A stretch of 64,000 bases of DNA from Protopterus annectens (taxonomy: Eukaryota; Chordata; Ceratodontiformes; Protopteridae). Shown piece by piece: positions 47,146-60,904 of the stretch. How positions within the stretch are numbered: position 1 is the stretch's first letter; every line of letters begins with the position of its first letter. The notes below the pieces were generated by a model. The model saw only the letters and a program-made list of their open reading frames with translations, was not told where the DNA came from and did not search any database. Where the stretch lies: assembly GCF_019279795.1 (NCBI RefSeq), contig NC_056725.1, positions 1,610,232,728-1,610,296,727 on the forward strand. The letters are read 5' to 3'. Made by a program: the position numbers and the translations under genes.

Positions 47146-47783
47146 CCCTCATAGTGGATCCATTTCAAAAACTTAGCACCACCGATTACAGTTTTGCAGG
47201 TTACTGATAGAATGAGGCAACAGGGATAAGGCTACTCTACAGTCTGCACTGATGCTATTTGGGATATTTTATAGGCACCCTAATGTTTAGGAACATCATG
47301 GGATATTTATAAAATTTGTCATTTTAGCTCAGAGAACTAATTCAGCACAAGACATGTTTCTGCTCATATTTGTTATTTATAATATTGTCAGCTGGGAGTG
47401 TTGCATGCTCTGTGCCTATAATCTGCTGGACTCCTGCATTAGCTCACCTAGTTAATGCAGAATTTGAAAGACTATTACTGGAGAGAGTCTTGGGCCCAAT
47501 GTTCTTGAGGTTTGTTATTTGATTACTGCTTCCAGTCTGTTGGTGTGCAATGTTACCCTGATCCCTTTAGTACAAGCAATTCAAAAGCTTACCTAGTTAA
47601 TGCTGTGAACATAACAATATCACTAAACATGGTGATGAGGTCAACTCCCCTCAGTGCTGAGTTTGTTTTCATTACATTTGCCATTAAAGTACAGGTACAC
47701 TGATAATATAAAGAAGTGATGATTTCAGGAGTGTTATAGGTCAGTACATCATGTTACTTTACTGTACCCCCCCATCCGTTGTG
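47146..47783. other. Unassigned sequence
   Basis: Nothing recognised; includes a C-run at 47766-47772. Confidence 0.5.
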
Positions 47784-47960
47784 AGGTTCATAGGTGTGTA
47801 CTAAGCTAATGGCACTGGAGCTTTTACAAGCCTAGCCCATAGAAGTGCCCTGGCATCATGCCAGTAACGTTAGTTCCCAGTGTCTCTATCAAGTACAGCT
47901 ACTGGGGTGATCCCTGGGGTGAACTTTCTTTCACATTCTCTCTCTGTTCAGTGATATCAG
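47784..47960 (-). mobile_element. CR1 3' end fragment
   Basis: Begins ggttcataggtgtgtactaagc, then caagcctagcccat and ggtgatccctggggtgaac, in the order of CR1-c/d 3' ends. Truncated after about 180 bp. Confidence 0.8.
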
Positions 47961-50859
<2,899 letters not shown>

Positions 50860-51178
50860 CATAACTCTCAGTTGTAGAGATTTTCACAGAATTTCCAGAT
50901 TTTTGCCGTATATTTTTGGTTCATGTTTCATAAAATTGTGGTTTTCTGGAAAATTAGTGGCAAATCATTAAAGACTGAAGTTAGAAAATAATGATAGACA
51001 TTTGAGTTTCAGACTTCATGCCCATCACAAAATTCATGCTAATGCAAAACCTGTTAATCTATCAACTTTCGAAGTTTGTAAGGGCAAAATTTAAAAATTG
51101 TCCCTATTTGTGGGCCTTTGTCCCACTTTTATTTATATATTTGTCCAGATTTCTTGCTCTAAGAGGTTGAGAGGTATG
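50860..51178 (+). mobile_element. Short TIR element (MITE), copy 3
   Basis: Begins cataactctcagttg and ends gaggttgagaggtatg. Interior matches copy 2 (tttgagtttcagacttca; aaattgtccctatttgtggg then cctttgtccc). About 319 bp. Confidence 0.8.
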
Positions 51179-51197
51179 TGCAGAGTATGCATGTAAG

Positions 51198-51327
<130 letters not shown>

Positions 51328-51578
51328 ATATCACTGATTTTTATCTGTGGGAACACACAGTATTGCTCAGCACAGACACGACTCTTCTGGGTAGCAATAA
51401 AGAATAGCAAGTCATTTTTCAAAGATACAGCATAAACTACATCACAGAATAACCATATCTTCTGAGATTCTACAGGCCTGGCAACCACTCCACTCCACCA
51501 TCTACAACTGGATTTTAACACAAGCGTACTATTGGCATGTGCAATGAACCTCAACTACTCTGAATCTGGACCTGCTCA

Positions 51579-51965
51579 GAGGTGTGCACAGAAGGTCATT
51601 GTAGTTTGTGTGGTGAGCCAGAGATAGTGTACTTATTACTTGAATTTTTTTCACAATCAGACTTCAGAGGTGTACATAGAAGGTGCTCTAGCTTGTGTTT
51701 GGACAGCGGATAGAGCAGTCATTACTTTTTTAAGTTTCCTCACAAACCATAGAGGTGTGCACAGAAGGCCACCTATAGTTAGTTTTTGGGTCTGGGAACA
51801 GTATGATCATTAATTATTTATTTATTTTATTTATTTTATTTATTGGCATTTGTTTACTGGGATTGTCCACTGGGCTGTTAAGAGTCAATTTTCAGTGGAG
51901 GCTCTTCCCTCACAAACCAGTAAGGTGTGCACAGTAGGTCATTATAACTTGTCTAGAGGCAGTGA
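51579..51965. repeat. Degenerate ~85-bp tandem repeat
   Basis: The word gaggtgtgcacagaaggtca and variants start at 51579, 51666, 51750 and 51922. Spacings are 87 and 84 bp, then 172 bp because an L2 tail (51814-51908) sits in the last unit. Confidence 0.8.
51814..51908 (-). mobile_element. L2 3' tail fragment inside a tandem repeat
   Basis: (TTTA)n followed by catttgtttactgggattgt, then attttcagtggaggc: the L2 3' end in complement. Very short, 5'-truncated insertion. Confidence 0.8.
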
Positions 51966-52072
51966 ACTGTTTAGAAGCAACAATTTAGAAAAAATTATAT
52001 GATCATTATTCCTCATAATCATATATCAGATGAATTTACAGGTGACTATATTTTGGGGTACTGCTTATAATG

Positions 52073-52075
<3 letters not shown>

Positions 52076-52122
<47 letters not shown>
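52076..52122. repeat. (AT)n microsatellite
   Basis: About 47 bp of AT beside the L2-b 3' end. Confidence 0.98.
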
Positions 52123-52125
<3 letters not shown>

Positions 52126-52559
52126 TTATTTATTTATTTATTTATTTTATTTTACATTTGTTGACTGGGATAGTCCAACTGGATGTATGTCCATTTTCAG
52201 TGAAGGCCCAGGGAGAAAAGCTCCACATTAAAACAATGTACAAGACAGAAATCTTGACCGTATACAATACAGATAATGTTAGACAAATAAAGCATCTCAA
52301 ATACAGGACCATTAATATAGTATTGTTACAGTAACATACCAACATACCCGACTTAATAAGTTAAACATTTTGAGTAAAAGGATTAATAAAACTTTTTTTT
52401 TTTACATTGTTTATAAGGTTTACCAAACCTTAGGAGGTGAGCTACTACAGTAGGAATTAGAGAATATCAGAGCACCTGAAATAGCATGCTAAAGATCGAT
52501 AGTAAAGAATGGTCCTGCTAGGGGAGAAAGAGTCAGTCAGGATTTGTGCATATGCAAAG

Positions 52560-54402
52560 TCATTGGGCTTTAACAAAGATTCTTAATTGCTTCTTGAAAA
52601 GTGGGGCAGAAGAAAGGGCTGTTAGTTCAGTTGGAAGAGTGTTCCAAGAGTTTCCAATAAAGTTTGAGAACAAGCTATCTCCAGATTTGTTGTTGGACTT
52701 TAAGGTAGCTACTAGTACCTTATTAGCTGATTGAAGGGTTGTTAGATTTTTATATGGGCAGATAAGGGTAGAGAGTATGGGTGTATTTGTGGGATGGTGT
52801 AAGATCTTATGTATAGTAGTAAGTTGCTGGAAAAGAATCTGGCTTTGCAATTCCAGCCATCCTAGCAATTTAAGATTTTGGCAGTGGTGGGTTCGAAAAG
52901 GGGTACCAGTGGCAAATCTAGCTATGTTATTATAGGATGTTTTCAACTTATGAAGATTATTTTTGGATAAGTTGGTATAGATTGGGGATGCATAGAGAAG
53001 GGTGGAGATTAAGTGAGTTCGGGCAATAGCACTCCTAGCTAGAGATGTGAGATAGGCTTTAAGAATGTAGAGGAAACCAAGTTTTTTATTAACTGATTTA
53101 ATGGTTAGGTTGAGATGTGTGTCGAAGTTTAGATTATGATCAATTGTTACACCTAAAAGTTTGGTGGTTGTGTCTGGAGTTATTACAGTACCATTATTAG
53201 ATGTAATTGTGAAGTTAATATCAGGAGACTTCTGAGTGGGAGAGAATAGTACCAATTTCATTTTTTGGGGTTAAGGAGGAGACAGCTTTGATGGAACCAG
53301 TTTTCAACTAAGGTAAATACTGCTTGGCTACTCGAATGAAGTCCAGCAGGCGAGGAGGTTGAACATATTAATGTTGAGTTGTCGGCATATTGTATGCAGG
53401 TGGTTTGTGGAAGGGAGATTTTCAGATCATTTATGAAAACAGTGAAGAGGAGGGTTCCCAGAATATAGCCTTGTGGGACTCCAAGAGTCATAGGGAGAAG
53501 AGTAGTTTATTTTTCCATAGGACTGCTTGTTGTCTATTTCCTAGATAGGACTTGAACCAATTAACTGTCTGGGTATCTAGTGAAAGTGATTTGAATGAGT
53601 TTAACAGTAATTGATCATTAACCATATCAAATGCTTTTGAGAGGTCAATAAAGAGGGCTGCGGACAGTAAGCTGTTGTTACGATTTTTATTAATGCAGTC
53701 AGAAAAGGATAGTAGAGCAGTTGTAGTACTAAGGAAAGGCCTTAAACCATGCAAGCAGTCAACTATCAGGTGGTTTTGGAGGAGATGATTAAGTAGCTGA
53801 TGGTGAATACATCTCTCCATAATTTTTGCTAAGGGGGAAAGTAGGGCTGTGGGGTGGAAGTTTGAGAGCTCATTTGAGTTCCCACCCTTATGCAGTGAGA
53901 TAATATATGAGACTTTCCAGAGGGATGAGATGGAACTTTATGTAATGGTTCTGTTAATTAAGATGGAAACAGGATAGGCAAGCACTCCAGCTGCCATTTG
54001 AAGGTATTCAGCTGGGAGGAGGTCAGCTAATGGAGTATATGGTTTAAGCTTAAGAAGTAGGGAGTGTATGAGAGATGTTGGGACAGGCTACAGTTGTAAT
54101 ACTTGGGGTAGAGTGGTTGGCAAGGATGAGTCAGTGGTTGGCATGGATGAGTCAGTGGGGGTAACAGGTGGTAAGGCATTTGCTAAAGACTGAACAGTTT
54201 CTGAAAAGAATTTGTTAAAAATATCAGCAATTTGGTTGGGAGAATTATGAGTCAAGTTAGAGGGTGTAGGTGTTTTGGCTTGTCCAGGATGGAGTAATTT
54301 ATTTAATCCTGACCAGAATTTTTGTGGGTTTAGATATTGGGTTTGTTGGAATTTAAGGTAATAGTTTTTTTTATCGAGGAATATTGATTTTTTTTGTGGC
54401 AT
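52560..54402 (-). pseudogene. L2-b reverse transcriptase
   Basis: Pieces in order: 54402-54088 (RT linker, with QYLNPQKFWSGLN), a gap with stops around 54060-53830, 53820-53488 (LFIDLSKAFDMVNDQLL, catalytic Asp; DTQTVNWFKSYLGNRQQAV), 53491-53258 (LGVPQGYILGTLLF, then IQYADNSTLI) and 53261-52560 (233 codons: thumb with TTKLLGVTIDHNLNFD, ending in KKQLRIFVKAQ). The catalytic box reads Y-A-D-N instead of Y-A-D-D, so activity is doubtful even apart from the breaks. Confidence 0.88.
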
Positions 54403-55304
54403 TCCTGAGCTGTATAAAGTTTAAATGATCAATAGGGTCTTTGGTACTTCTCCATATATTCCAGATTTTATTTCTTAGTCTAATTTTTTGCCTTGTCTTA
54501 TTTGAGAGCCAGGGAGCAGGTTTGTTCCTAATTTTAATAGTACGAGAGGGGGCATCTTGCTCAAGGATTTTTACAAATGTATTGTTAAAAAAAGAGACTG
54601 CTTCATTGAGAAGTAAATATTTTAGGGGTGACCAATTAAAGGCTTTTAGCTCTGCTTGAAAGTTACCTAGGTTCAGGTTATTTTTGTTCAGGGTGGCTCT
54701 AAAGTTTAGTTGAGTGGGAATGGTGATCTTTTGTCTAGTTACAAAGGTAAGAGAGTGGTCACTAATATCATCAGGAAGTATGCCTATTTTGTAAGATTGG
54801 GGGTTATTGTTGACTAGTATCCAGTCTAAGGTAGATTGTTTGTTGCTGGGTTTATGGGTTCTGGTAGGGTAGGTGATAGTTTGATAGAAGCCATACAGAT
54901 TAATGTGAGATGTAGGTTTTTCAGAAGTACAACAGTTCCAGTCAATATTAAAGTCTCCAAGGAGAATGGTTTCCTGTGGGAATGATGTGGAAAGCCAGTT
55001 AAGGATATTTTCAAGAGTACTTATGTTGTTGCCTGGGGGGATGTAAGAGCAAATGATGTATATAGATTTATTATCATTAATTTGGAGCTTAGATATTAAG
55101 ATTTCAGCATTGCTAGGTGAGGGAGTTTGAGTGTTTAGTGAGGTTACCTGTAGTTCAGATTTAAACAATTTCGCTACCCCCGACCCTTTTTGTTAGGATG
55201 GTCAATTCTAAGGATGGTATAACCTGGAGGGATGATATAATTGTCTTTAGTAACTGGTTTGAACCAGGTTTCTATGAGACATAGGATGTCAAAGCAATGT
55301 AAGT
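54371..55304 (-). pseudogene. L2-b endonuclease
   Basis: Open frame 55168-54371 (265 codons): YIICSYIPPGNN, ETILLGDFNIDWNC (G-D-F-N), STLDWILVNNN and DDISDHSLTFV (S-D-H intact), then the basic linker with APWLSNKTRQKIRLRNK. The N-terminal strand with the catalytic Glu lies at 55304-55169 in another frame (tggtttgaaccaggttt complement corresponds to E-T-W-F). Catalytic Asp and His are both present, unlike in copy a. Confidence 0.88.
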
Positions 55305-55784
55305 CTAGTAAGGCATGAAGTTGGGTAATTTTGTTATTAAACTACGAATATTGAAGTGGACAATGAGAAGAGAGTTTGAAGAAGAAGAGGGGGTATGGGA
55401 AAGAGAGGTGAAGGAAGAATGGGAGTCAGGGAAGGTATTATCAGGCCCTGGGTTTGGGTGAATGTCACCGTGTAGTAGTAGGTACTGAGGATTGTGTGGA
55501 AGTTTTGCTAGTTTACATAAAATAGAGTCTATTTTTCTGGTTTGGAAATACTTAATATGGTTTAATCTGTGAAACTGTGGGAGAAGGTAGGCTGATGAGG
55601 ATGTAATGTTACTGTGGGTTTGTGAGGCTGATAGATAGAAAGGGGAAGTTTGTTTAAAGGAGTGTTGAAATTGAAAGGAGCTTAGGAATTCATAGCCTGT
55701 GAGGTTATGAGATAGAAGCAGAGTGGAAAGAATTATGGGCAAGAGGAGGAAATTAGAGAGTTTTAGTAAGCCAGGGGTTGACAT
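55305..55784 (-). pseudogene. L2-b 5' reading frame with HGDIHPNPGP
   Basis: 159 codons: a hydrophobic start (LSNFLLLPIILSTLLL), Ser/Thr-rich middle, then QYLLLHGDIHPNPGPDN and SLLIVHFNIRSLITKLPN, i.e. the start of the endonuclease (N-x-R-S-L). The xGDIHPNPGP word is common to L2/CR1-group LINEs just upstream of the endonuclease. A frame change at about 55305 separates it from the rest. Confidence 0.8.
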
Positions 55785-56210
55785 AATGAGAGAATGTGGG
55801 AATGTAAGTAATGAGAAAATAAGGGGTTATAGAAGGGCAAATAAGAGGTGGGTTTGTTTAATGAGGAAAGTATAGATAGTGGAAGGTGTGAGTAAATTAG
55901 TAACATATGGTTGAGCATGAAACGAGATATGTCGAGCTACTGGTTGATGTTAGGTAGGGGTGTGGCTTCTAGCAGTATAAGAATAGGTGCCCTGGGGTGG
56001 GTGGGAATTGGGGGTGGGGTAGGGTTAGCAGAGTGAGCCCGTAGCATGAACGGAGCAGGCAAGAGCAGTAATGTAAGTTCAGACAAAAGACAATCAGCTG
56101 TCTTTCATGTTTGGCGTAATACAGAAGTAACTAAAGTGAAAACTGAGGAGCAGAGTATATAAGCTCTATCAGATATGTGTAGATGATTTAGTAAAGCATA
56201 TATAAGTAAA

Positions 56211-56211
<1 letters not shown>

Positions 56212-56299
<88 letters not shown>
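56212..56299. repeat. (AT)n microsatellite with internal A-run
   Basis: AT dinucleotides with an A-rich interruption at about 56254-56265; directly abuts H4. Confidence 0.98.
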
Positions 56300-56302
<3 letters not shown>

Positions 56303-56829
56303 CCACTTCATATGATCAAAAGCTCATAACATTTAAATTCAAAACAGCGAGACCAAATGATCAAAAATCCAAAACATCTAAAACTCATAACATCGAATCT
56401 CAAAACATTGAAAACTACAAAGCGACTATAAACGACATCTCACACACTGTTTATTACGTTTATGCAGGAGGTCAAGCCCCCCTGCACTCCCCAAGTGGGG
56501 GCTCGGCCCTCACACCCCCCATAAATTCAATATAACAACTCTGAGGTTGCACTACAGTGGGGTTAGGAAATTAACTTTTTCCCCCACTGTAGTGCGACCT
56601 CGGAGTTGGTATATTTAATTTACGTGTGGTGTAGGGGGGCACAGCCCCCCACATGGGGGATCCAGGGGGCATAGTAAAACCTCTGTGGGATGTTATTTAT
56701 AGTTGCTTTGTAGCTTTCAATGTTTTGAGATTCAATGTTATGAGTTTTAGATGTTTTGGGTTTTAGATGTTGTGGTTTAGATGTTATGAATTTAACTGTT
56801 ATGGGTTTTCAATGTTTTCAAGTGAAGCC
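56300..56829. mobile_element. Long palindromic element H4
   Basis: Nearly the whole 530 bp folds back on itself with the centre at about 56570. Arm motifs: aacatcgaatctcaaaacat and its complement; accaactccgaggtcgcact near the centre. Arms are built from repeated words (aaaacatctaaaac, cataacatcgaa, aaaacattgaaa). The core cccccacatgggggatcc / ggggggcacagcccccc and aatataccaactccgagg is shared with H1. No coding capacity. It sits between an (AT)n run and the Penelope-like 3' repeat. Confidence 0.85.
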
Positions 56830-56840
56830 ATATCTATATT

Positions 56841-57095
56841 TAATACCTTGATGGTAGACTAAGCACTTTCACCTGTCAATCTCAGGTTTCATCAGAGTCA
56901 CCATATTAAAACATCACTTCCTTTATATAGTGTAAAACCATTGACATCACAATTAATTGACTGCTGCCTAAGTTAAAAATAAATATAAATTAATAACCAA
57001 ACATATTAAAAAAAAAAAAAAACATTTATAACAGAAGTTGTAAACAGATCCATGATAATTTGAAACCTTATATTATAACTAATTCATAAATAAAA
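56841..57095 (-). repeat. Penelope-like terminal repeat (3' copy)
   Basis: About 255 bp, some 90% alike by eye to 60643-60897. Shared words: ccttgatggtagactaag, atcagagtcaccatattaaa, tatagtgtaaaaccattgac. Contains the candidate hammerhead motif. Confidence 0.92.
56851..56904 (-). ncRNA. Candidate type I hammerhead ribozyme motif (3' repeat)
   Basis: On the minus strand: CUGAUGA (complement of 56889-56895), then one A, a 5-bp stem ACCUG/CAGGU around a 7-nt loop, then GAAA (56870-56867). An outer stem I, AUGGUG with UACCAU, closes the ends, with an internal loop; stem III would be only A-U plus G-U. Penelope-like elements are known to carry minimal hammerheads with very short stem III in their terminal repeats. 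The extra A after CUGAUGA and a non-canonical cleavage triplet are weaknesses. Confidence 0.5.
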
Positions 57096-57139
57096 AAATA
57101 GTTGTTTCTGACTTAATATAAGTTCTTTACAATCATGAA

Positions 57140-57540
57140 TCACTGTTTCAACAAGGGGGCAATAGAAATATAATCATTAATGCCTGGTAAATTCTTGGCA
57201 TTTAATCTCAATTGCCACCTAGTTTCACATAACTCCAATTTGGTTTTAATGTTGCCCCCTCTTTCATTCAGTTCAACCCTGTCAATAATGAAAAACAAAA
57301 ATCGTTTAAAATTATGACAAACTACAGAATGATTGAAGACTGCACTACTCACTTTTCTGTTCTTGATGTCCCTCACATGCTCGGAAATTCTATCCTTTAA
57401 TTTGCGTATAGTTTTTCCAATGTAGAATGCCATTGATGTGGTACATGTTCCCCGCCCTGGACATTCCAAGATTCGGTAGTACCCCTCCACTGCCACGTAT
57501 GAGCCATCATTAACGTATCTACAGTAGTTACATTAAGTAA
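57140..57540 (-). pseudogene. Penelope-like GIY-YIG endonuclease
   Basis: 118 open codons (57496-57140) with more upstream. Motifs: GYYRILECPG (degenerate first G-I-Y strand), MAFYIGKTIRKLKDRISEHVRD (Y-I-G, catalytic Arg region, R-I-x-E-H) and FNHSVVCHNF. The C-terminal part (LELCETRWQLRLN) gives the E-x-x-W-Q-x-x-L word. GIY-YIG endonucleases nick target DNA for integration in this class. A stop separates the domain from the upstream Cys-containing linker. Confidence 0.9.
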
Positions 57541-59156
57541 ATTCTAGACCTATAAATGCCCTTTAATCTCATATCATTTTGTTTTAAAATATCTTTTAAA
57601 TTCCTGCCTCTACTGTATACAATTCAAGGTTTGCCCCCCAACTTGTGTTTGAGTTCCATGTCAAAACTCTTGTCCCAGACAGAATTCAAAATAGTCACAA
57701 GTTGAGGATGATCCTGATTATATTTCAACACCATCACTGTGTTCCCTACAGTAGACACTGTAGCAGCCTTAGAGGGGACAATCCCAGCCACCAAAATAGG
57801 GCAAATAACATTGTCTTTTTTTGTATATTTCTTTTTTGATTTTCAACATTTTAAGGGGGTATCCCTGATTGATAAACATCCTAATAAGCGTGTGTATTTC
57901 GCTCTTAAATTCAATATTGTCACTCACCAACTTAGATAACCTACACATCTGACCTTTCACCACCCCCCCCCCCATTTCTGATGGGGGTGACAACTACCAT
58001 AGTGTAGCAACCCATTTGTGTGTGTTGGTTTCCTGAAAATAGTGGAAATCAACTTTCCTTCTCTTTTCTTGAGAAGTATGTTCAAGTAGTCAATCTTGTC
58101 CCTGTTACAGCTATGCATAAAGGACAAGAAGCCTGTACTGCTGTTCAAAAAAGATATAAAGTCCTCAATTTCTGTCTCTGTCCCAATCCATAAGACCAGT
58201 ATATTGTCCAAAAATCTTAGATATTTAATGATTTTGGACATAAACCTGGACTTAAAAATTGTTTCCTTCTCCCATTCCAATAAGACCACATTTGCAAACA
58301 CGGGGGCACATTTCTCCCCCATTGCAACACCTGTAATTTGATGGTAATACTCACCTTCAAAGAATAGGAAATTGTTTTTCAAAACTATTTCCATCAAGCT
58401 GGTTAAAAAATTAACTCTCACACTAGACATACTGCCAGCCATAAATAAACATTTTTCAAATGCTTTGATACTGTCACCATGGGGAATCATGGAGAAAAGA
58501 ATGACCACGTCTATGGTTAAAAAAAAAATCACATTATCAATGGAAACCACTTCTCATAACATCTCAAGACAATGCTAGGAGTCCCTCAAAATGTGTCCAC
58601 TAGTGGCAATAATAGGTTTAGTGTAGTGATCAATAAAAGCAGCTAATGGTTCCATCTTGGAGTCCCTAGCTGCCACAGTAGGTCTAAGTGGTAGGTCATG
58701 CACACACTTATGGATTTTGGGAATGACAAAGATCACAGGAATAATTGGGTCGTCCACAGTGAAATATTCAAGCTCAATCCCATTAATAACATCCTGTGAA
58801 AAGACATCAAACAACTCAATGTCAGTCTTAGAGTAGGCATAGTTAATTTCATTACAGGAAACTCTAGAATAAGTGGATGGGTCATTAAGAATCTCAAACA
58901 TCCTTGAACTATAGTCGAGGTTTGACATCACCACCATCCCACACCCTTTGTCGGGTTTCATGTATCTAACCCTTCTGTCATTTTTCATCTCATGTAATGC
59001 TTCCCTTTCATTTTTACTAAGGTTGTCAATATAAAACACATTCTTATTTAACTGTTTCCTAAATTTTGTTTTACATAAGGATTCAAAAACCATCACTTTC
59101 TTTTGGTAGGAAGGAATAAAAGTACTCATCCTTTTTAAACCCACTGCAAAGTTCAC
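57541..59156 (-). pseudogene. Penelope-like reverse transcriptase
   Basis: Piece 1 (59156-58575): KPDKGCGMVVM (fingers), FVIPKIHKCVHDLPLRPTV and HILRDS. Piece 2 (58550-57957): TIDVVILFSMIPHGDSI (first catalytic Asp), YHQITGVAMGEKCAPVFANV (Q-x-x-G-x-x-M-G), LRFLDNILVLW (catalytic box) and FRKPTHTNGLLHYGSCHP. Piece 3 (57993-57769): KGQMCRLSKLVSDN and RMFINQGYP (thumb). Catalytic box reads L-D-N, where family members have D-D. The frame changes between pieces 2 and 3 at a C-run (57961-57972). Confidence 0.92.
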
Positions 59157-59199
59157 ATCCTCCTTGAAAATAACAGTTTCAAATTTAGTTGTTGTGTAG

Positions 59200-60471
59200 A
59201 TTATCTGAAATTCAATAACAAAAAGGCACTATCAGTTTTGTAGTGTGGGACAAACGAGAAACCTTTACTCAATAATTCACAATGTGTAGAAGTCAATGCC
59301 AAACTAGTAAAATTGTACACCACAAAAATCATCATTTCTAAAAATTTCAACACTGTCTTGATGTTCACATCCTGTTTCACTAATTGCAAGCACATTGTCA
59401 GCAATATTAGTAAACTCTAATGCTGGTAATTCTGTCTCCCTTTCTCCTTCCAGCCCCTCTGGTTGTGTGACCATCGGTTCTGATGTAAAAAACCATTCTG
59501 GTCGGTTTGATTCCTCAGGAGTTTCGATCTTCTCAGCTCTGGTGGGGGGGTTTCTAAAAAAACTTCATCTGTAGCTTCACGACTATTTCTCATTAACAGG
59601 CACATTCATGTTAGAGTTACCAGCCTTATTTAAGTTGTAAACATCATTACCTACATTTTCAGTAACCAAAACATCATCACTACCTTTATTATGCACATTA
59701 ACAGCATATACATTCTTGGTTGCATAATCCTTCATATCATGTTTTAATTTAGACTGCTTTTTAGCCATGTTATCTTTAACATACTTCTCCAAATCCACCA
59801 AAATCTTGTTGTATTTATCTTTATAGTAAAAAAAACAAGTCACTAGTAATACTAGAGTTGGAAATCACAATGTGTTTCCTGAGGTTTTGCAGTTTAATAT
59901 CATTGTCTTTAACAATGATGCACATTACCTCAAGTCCCGTATTGTTATACAGTTCAACTAGTTCTTTGTGTGCTGCCGAGTTATCCGAAATCCCATTTGG
60001 TAGCTTCCACTGGTGAAGTCCCTTTGGCACCTGCTTTAATGTTAAAGACTCAGTCAAAAAGGCATTGTCGAGCTGTAAACCTCAATATTTCTGACACAGT
60101 CTCTCAAAAGCTATCAACTGGTAGTTAAAAGATCCCCCGATGCCACTTTCCTGACCAAGTTCCTTGACGTTCAGCACAGGGGCTGTGAACCAATCAATCA
60201 GCCCCGCTGAATTGGATGGACCAGGCGCACTCTCCGATTGGTTAGGTTGGCTGTCCATCACAGCCGGAGTATGCGGAGTAAACAATTCAAACTCTTGTGT
60301 AGCCGATAAATGGTTAGAAGTGTCCATACCAATTCTGTTTGGCAAAGCAGCAGCCAAGCCAGCCGAAAGCTGGTTAGAATGATCCATACTGTGTCTATTA
60401 GACAGAGCATCAGCCAAGCAAGCCGAAAGCTTAGAAACGGCTTCAATAAGCACCTTAATAAGTACTTCCAT
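59200..60471 (-). pseudogene. Penelope-like N-terminal region
   Basis: Poorly conserved N-terminal part in several pieces: 60471-60082 (129 codons), 60057-59821, 59843-59583, 59605-59417 and 59404-59201, each in a different frame. The first piece contains a 22-residue tandem duplication: LSACLADALSNRHSMDHSNQ followed by LSAGLAAALPNRIGMDTSNH (66 bp in DNA). No named domain was recognised. Position upstream of the RT fits the usual layout of Penelope-like proteins. The ATG at 60471 is the first in frame. Confidence 0.7.
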
Positions 60472-60642
60472 CTCGAAAACACAAGCAGGGCAAGAAACTC
60501 AGTACACCAGACAGGGCACCCAGCTAGTAAAAAACTTAAACTTCACCACACGAAGGGTAAAGATAAACCAATAAAACACCAAAACACAAAAATAAAAAAT
60601 AAAAAGTACACCACACTGGTAACCGAGTTAAAACACTGCTTT

Positions 60643-60897
60643 AAAACCTTGATGGTAGACTAAGTGCTTTCACTTGTCAATCTCAGGCTTCATCAGAGTC
60701 ACCATATTAAAACATCACTTCCTTTATATAGTGTAAAACCATTGACATCACAAATAATTGACTGCTGCCCAAGTTAAAAATAAATATAAATCAATAACCA
60801 AACATATAAAAATTAAAAAAAAAACATTTATAACAGAAGTTGCAAACAGGTCCATGATAATTTGAAACCTTCGATTAGAACTAATTCATAAATACAA
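60643..60897 (-). repeat. Penelope-like terminal repeat (5' copy)
   Basis: Direct repeat of 56841-57095. Its right side passes into a partial inverted copy at 60905. Confidence 0.92.
60652..60705 (-). ncRNA. Candidate hammerhead motif, weakened (5' repeat)
   Basis: Same layout as 56851-56904 with CUGAUGA and GAAA kept, but the stem II arms read GCCUG/CAAGU, so one pair is lost and one is a wobble. Self-cleavage is less likely than for the 3' copy. Confidence 0.4.
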
Positions 60898-60904
60898 AAA
60901 AAGT

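Larger units (their letters stand above)
52123..56090 (-). mobile_element. L2-type LINE, copy b, near full length
   Basis: Minus-strand element: (TTTA)n and 3' UTR at the left (catttgttgactgggatagt; attttcagtgaaggcc), then RT, endonuclease and a 5' segment with HGDIHPNPGP at the right. About 3.9 kb. It is better preserved than copy a, with long frames separated by few breaks. The 5' boundary is uncertain (about 55990-56100). Subfamily-level similarity to copy a is clear from the C-terminal RT and endonuclease blocks. Confidence 0.88.
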
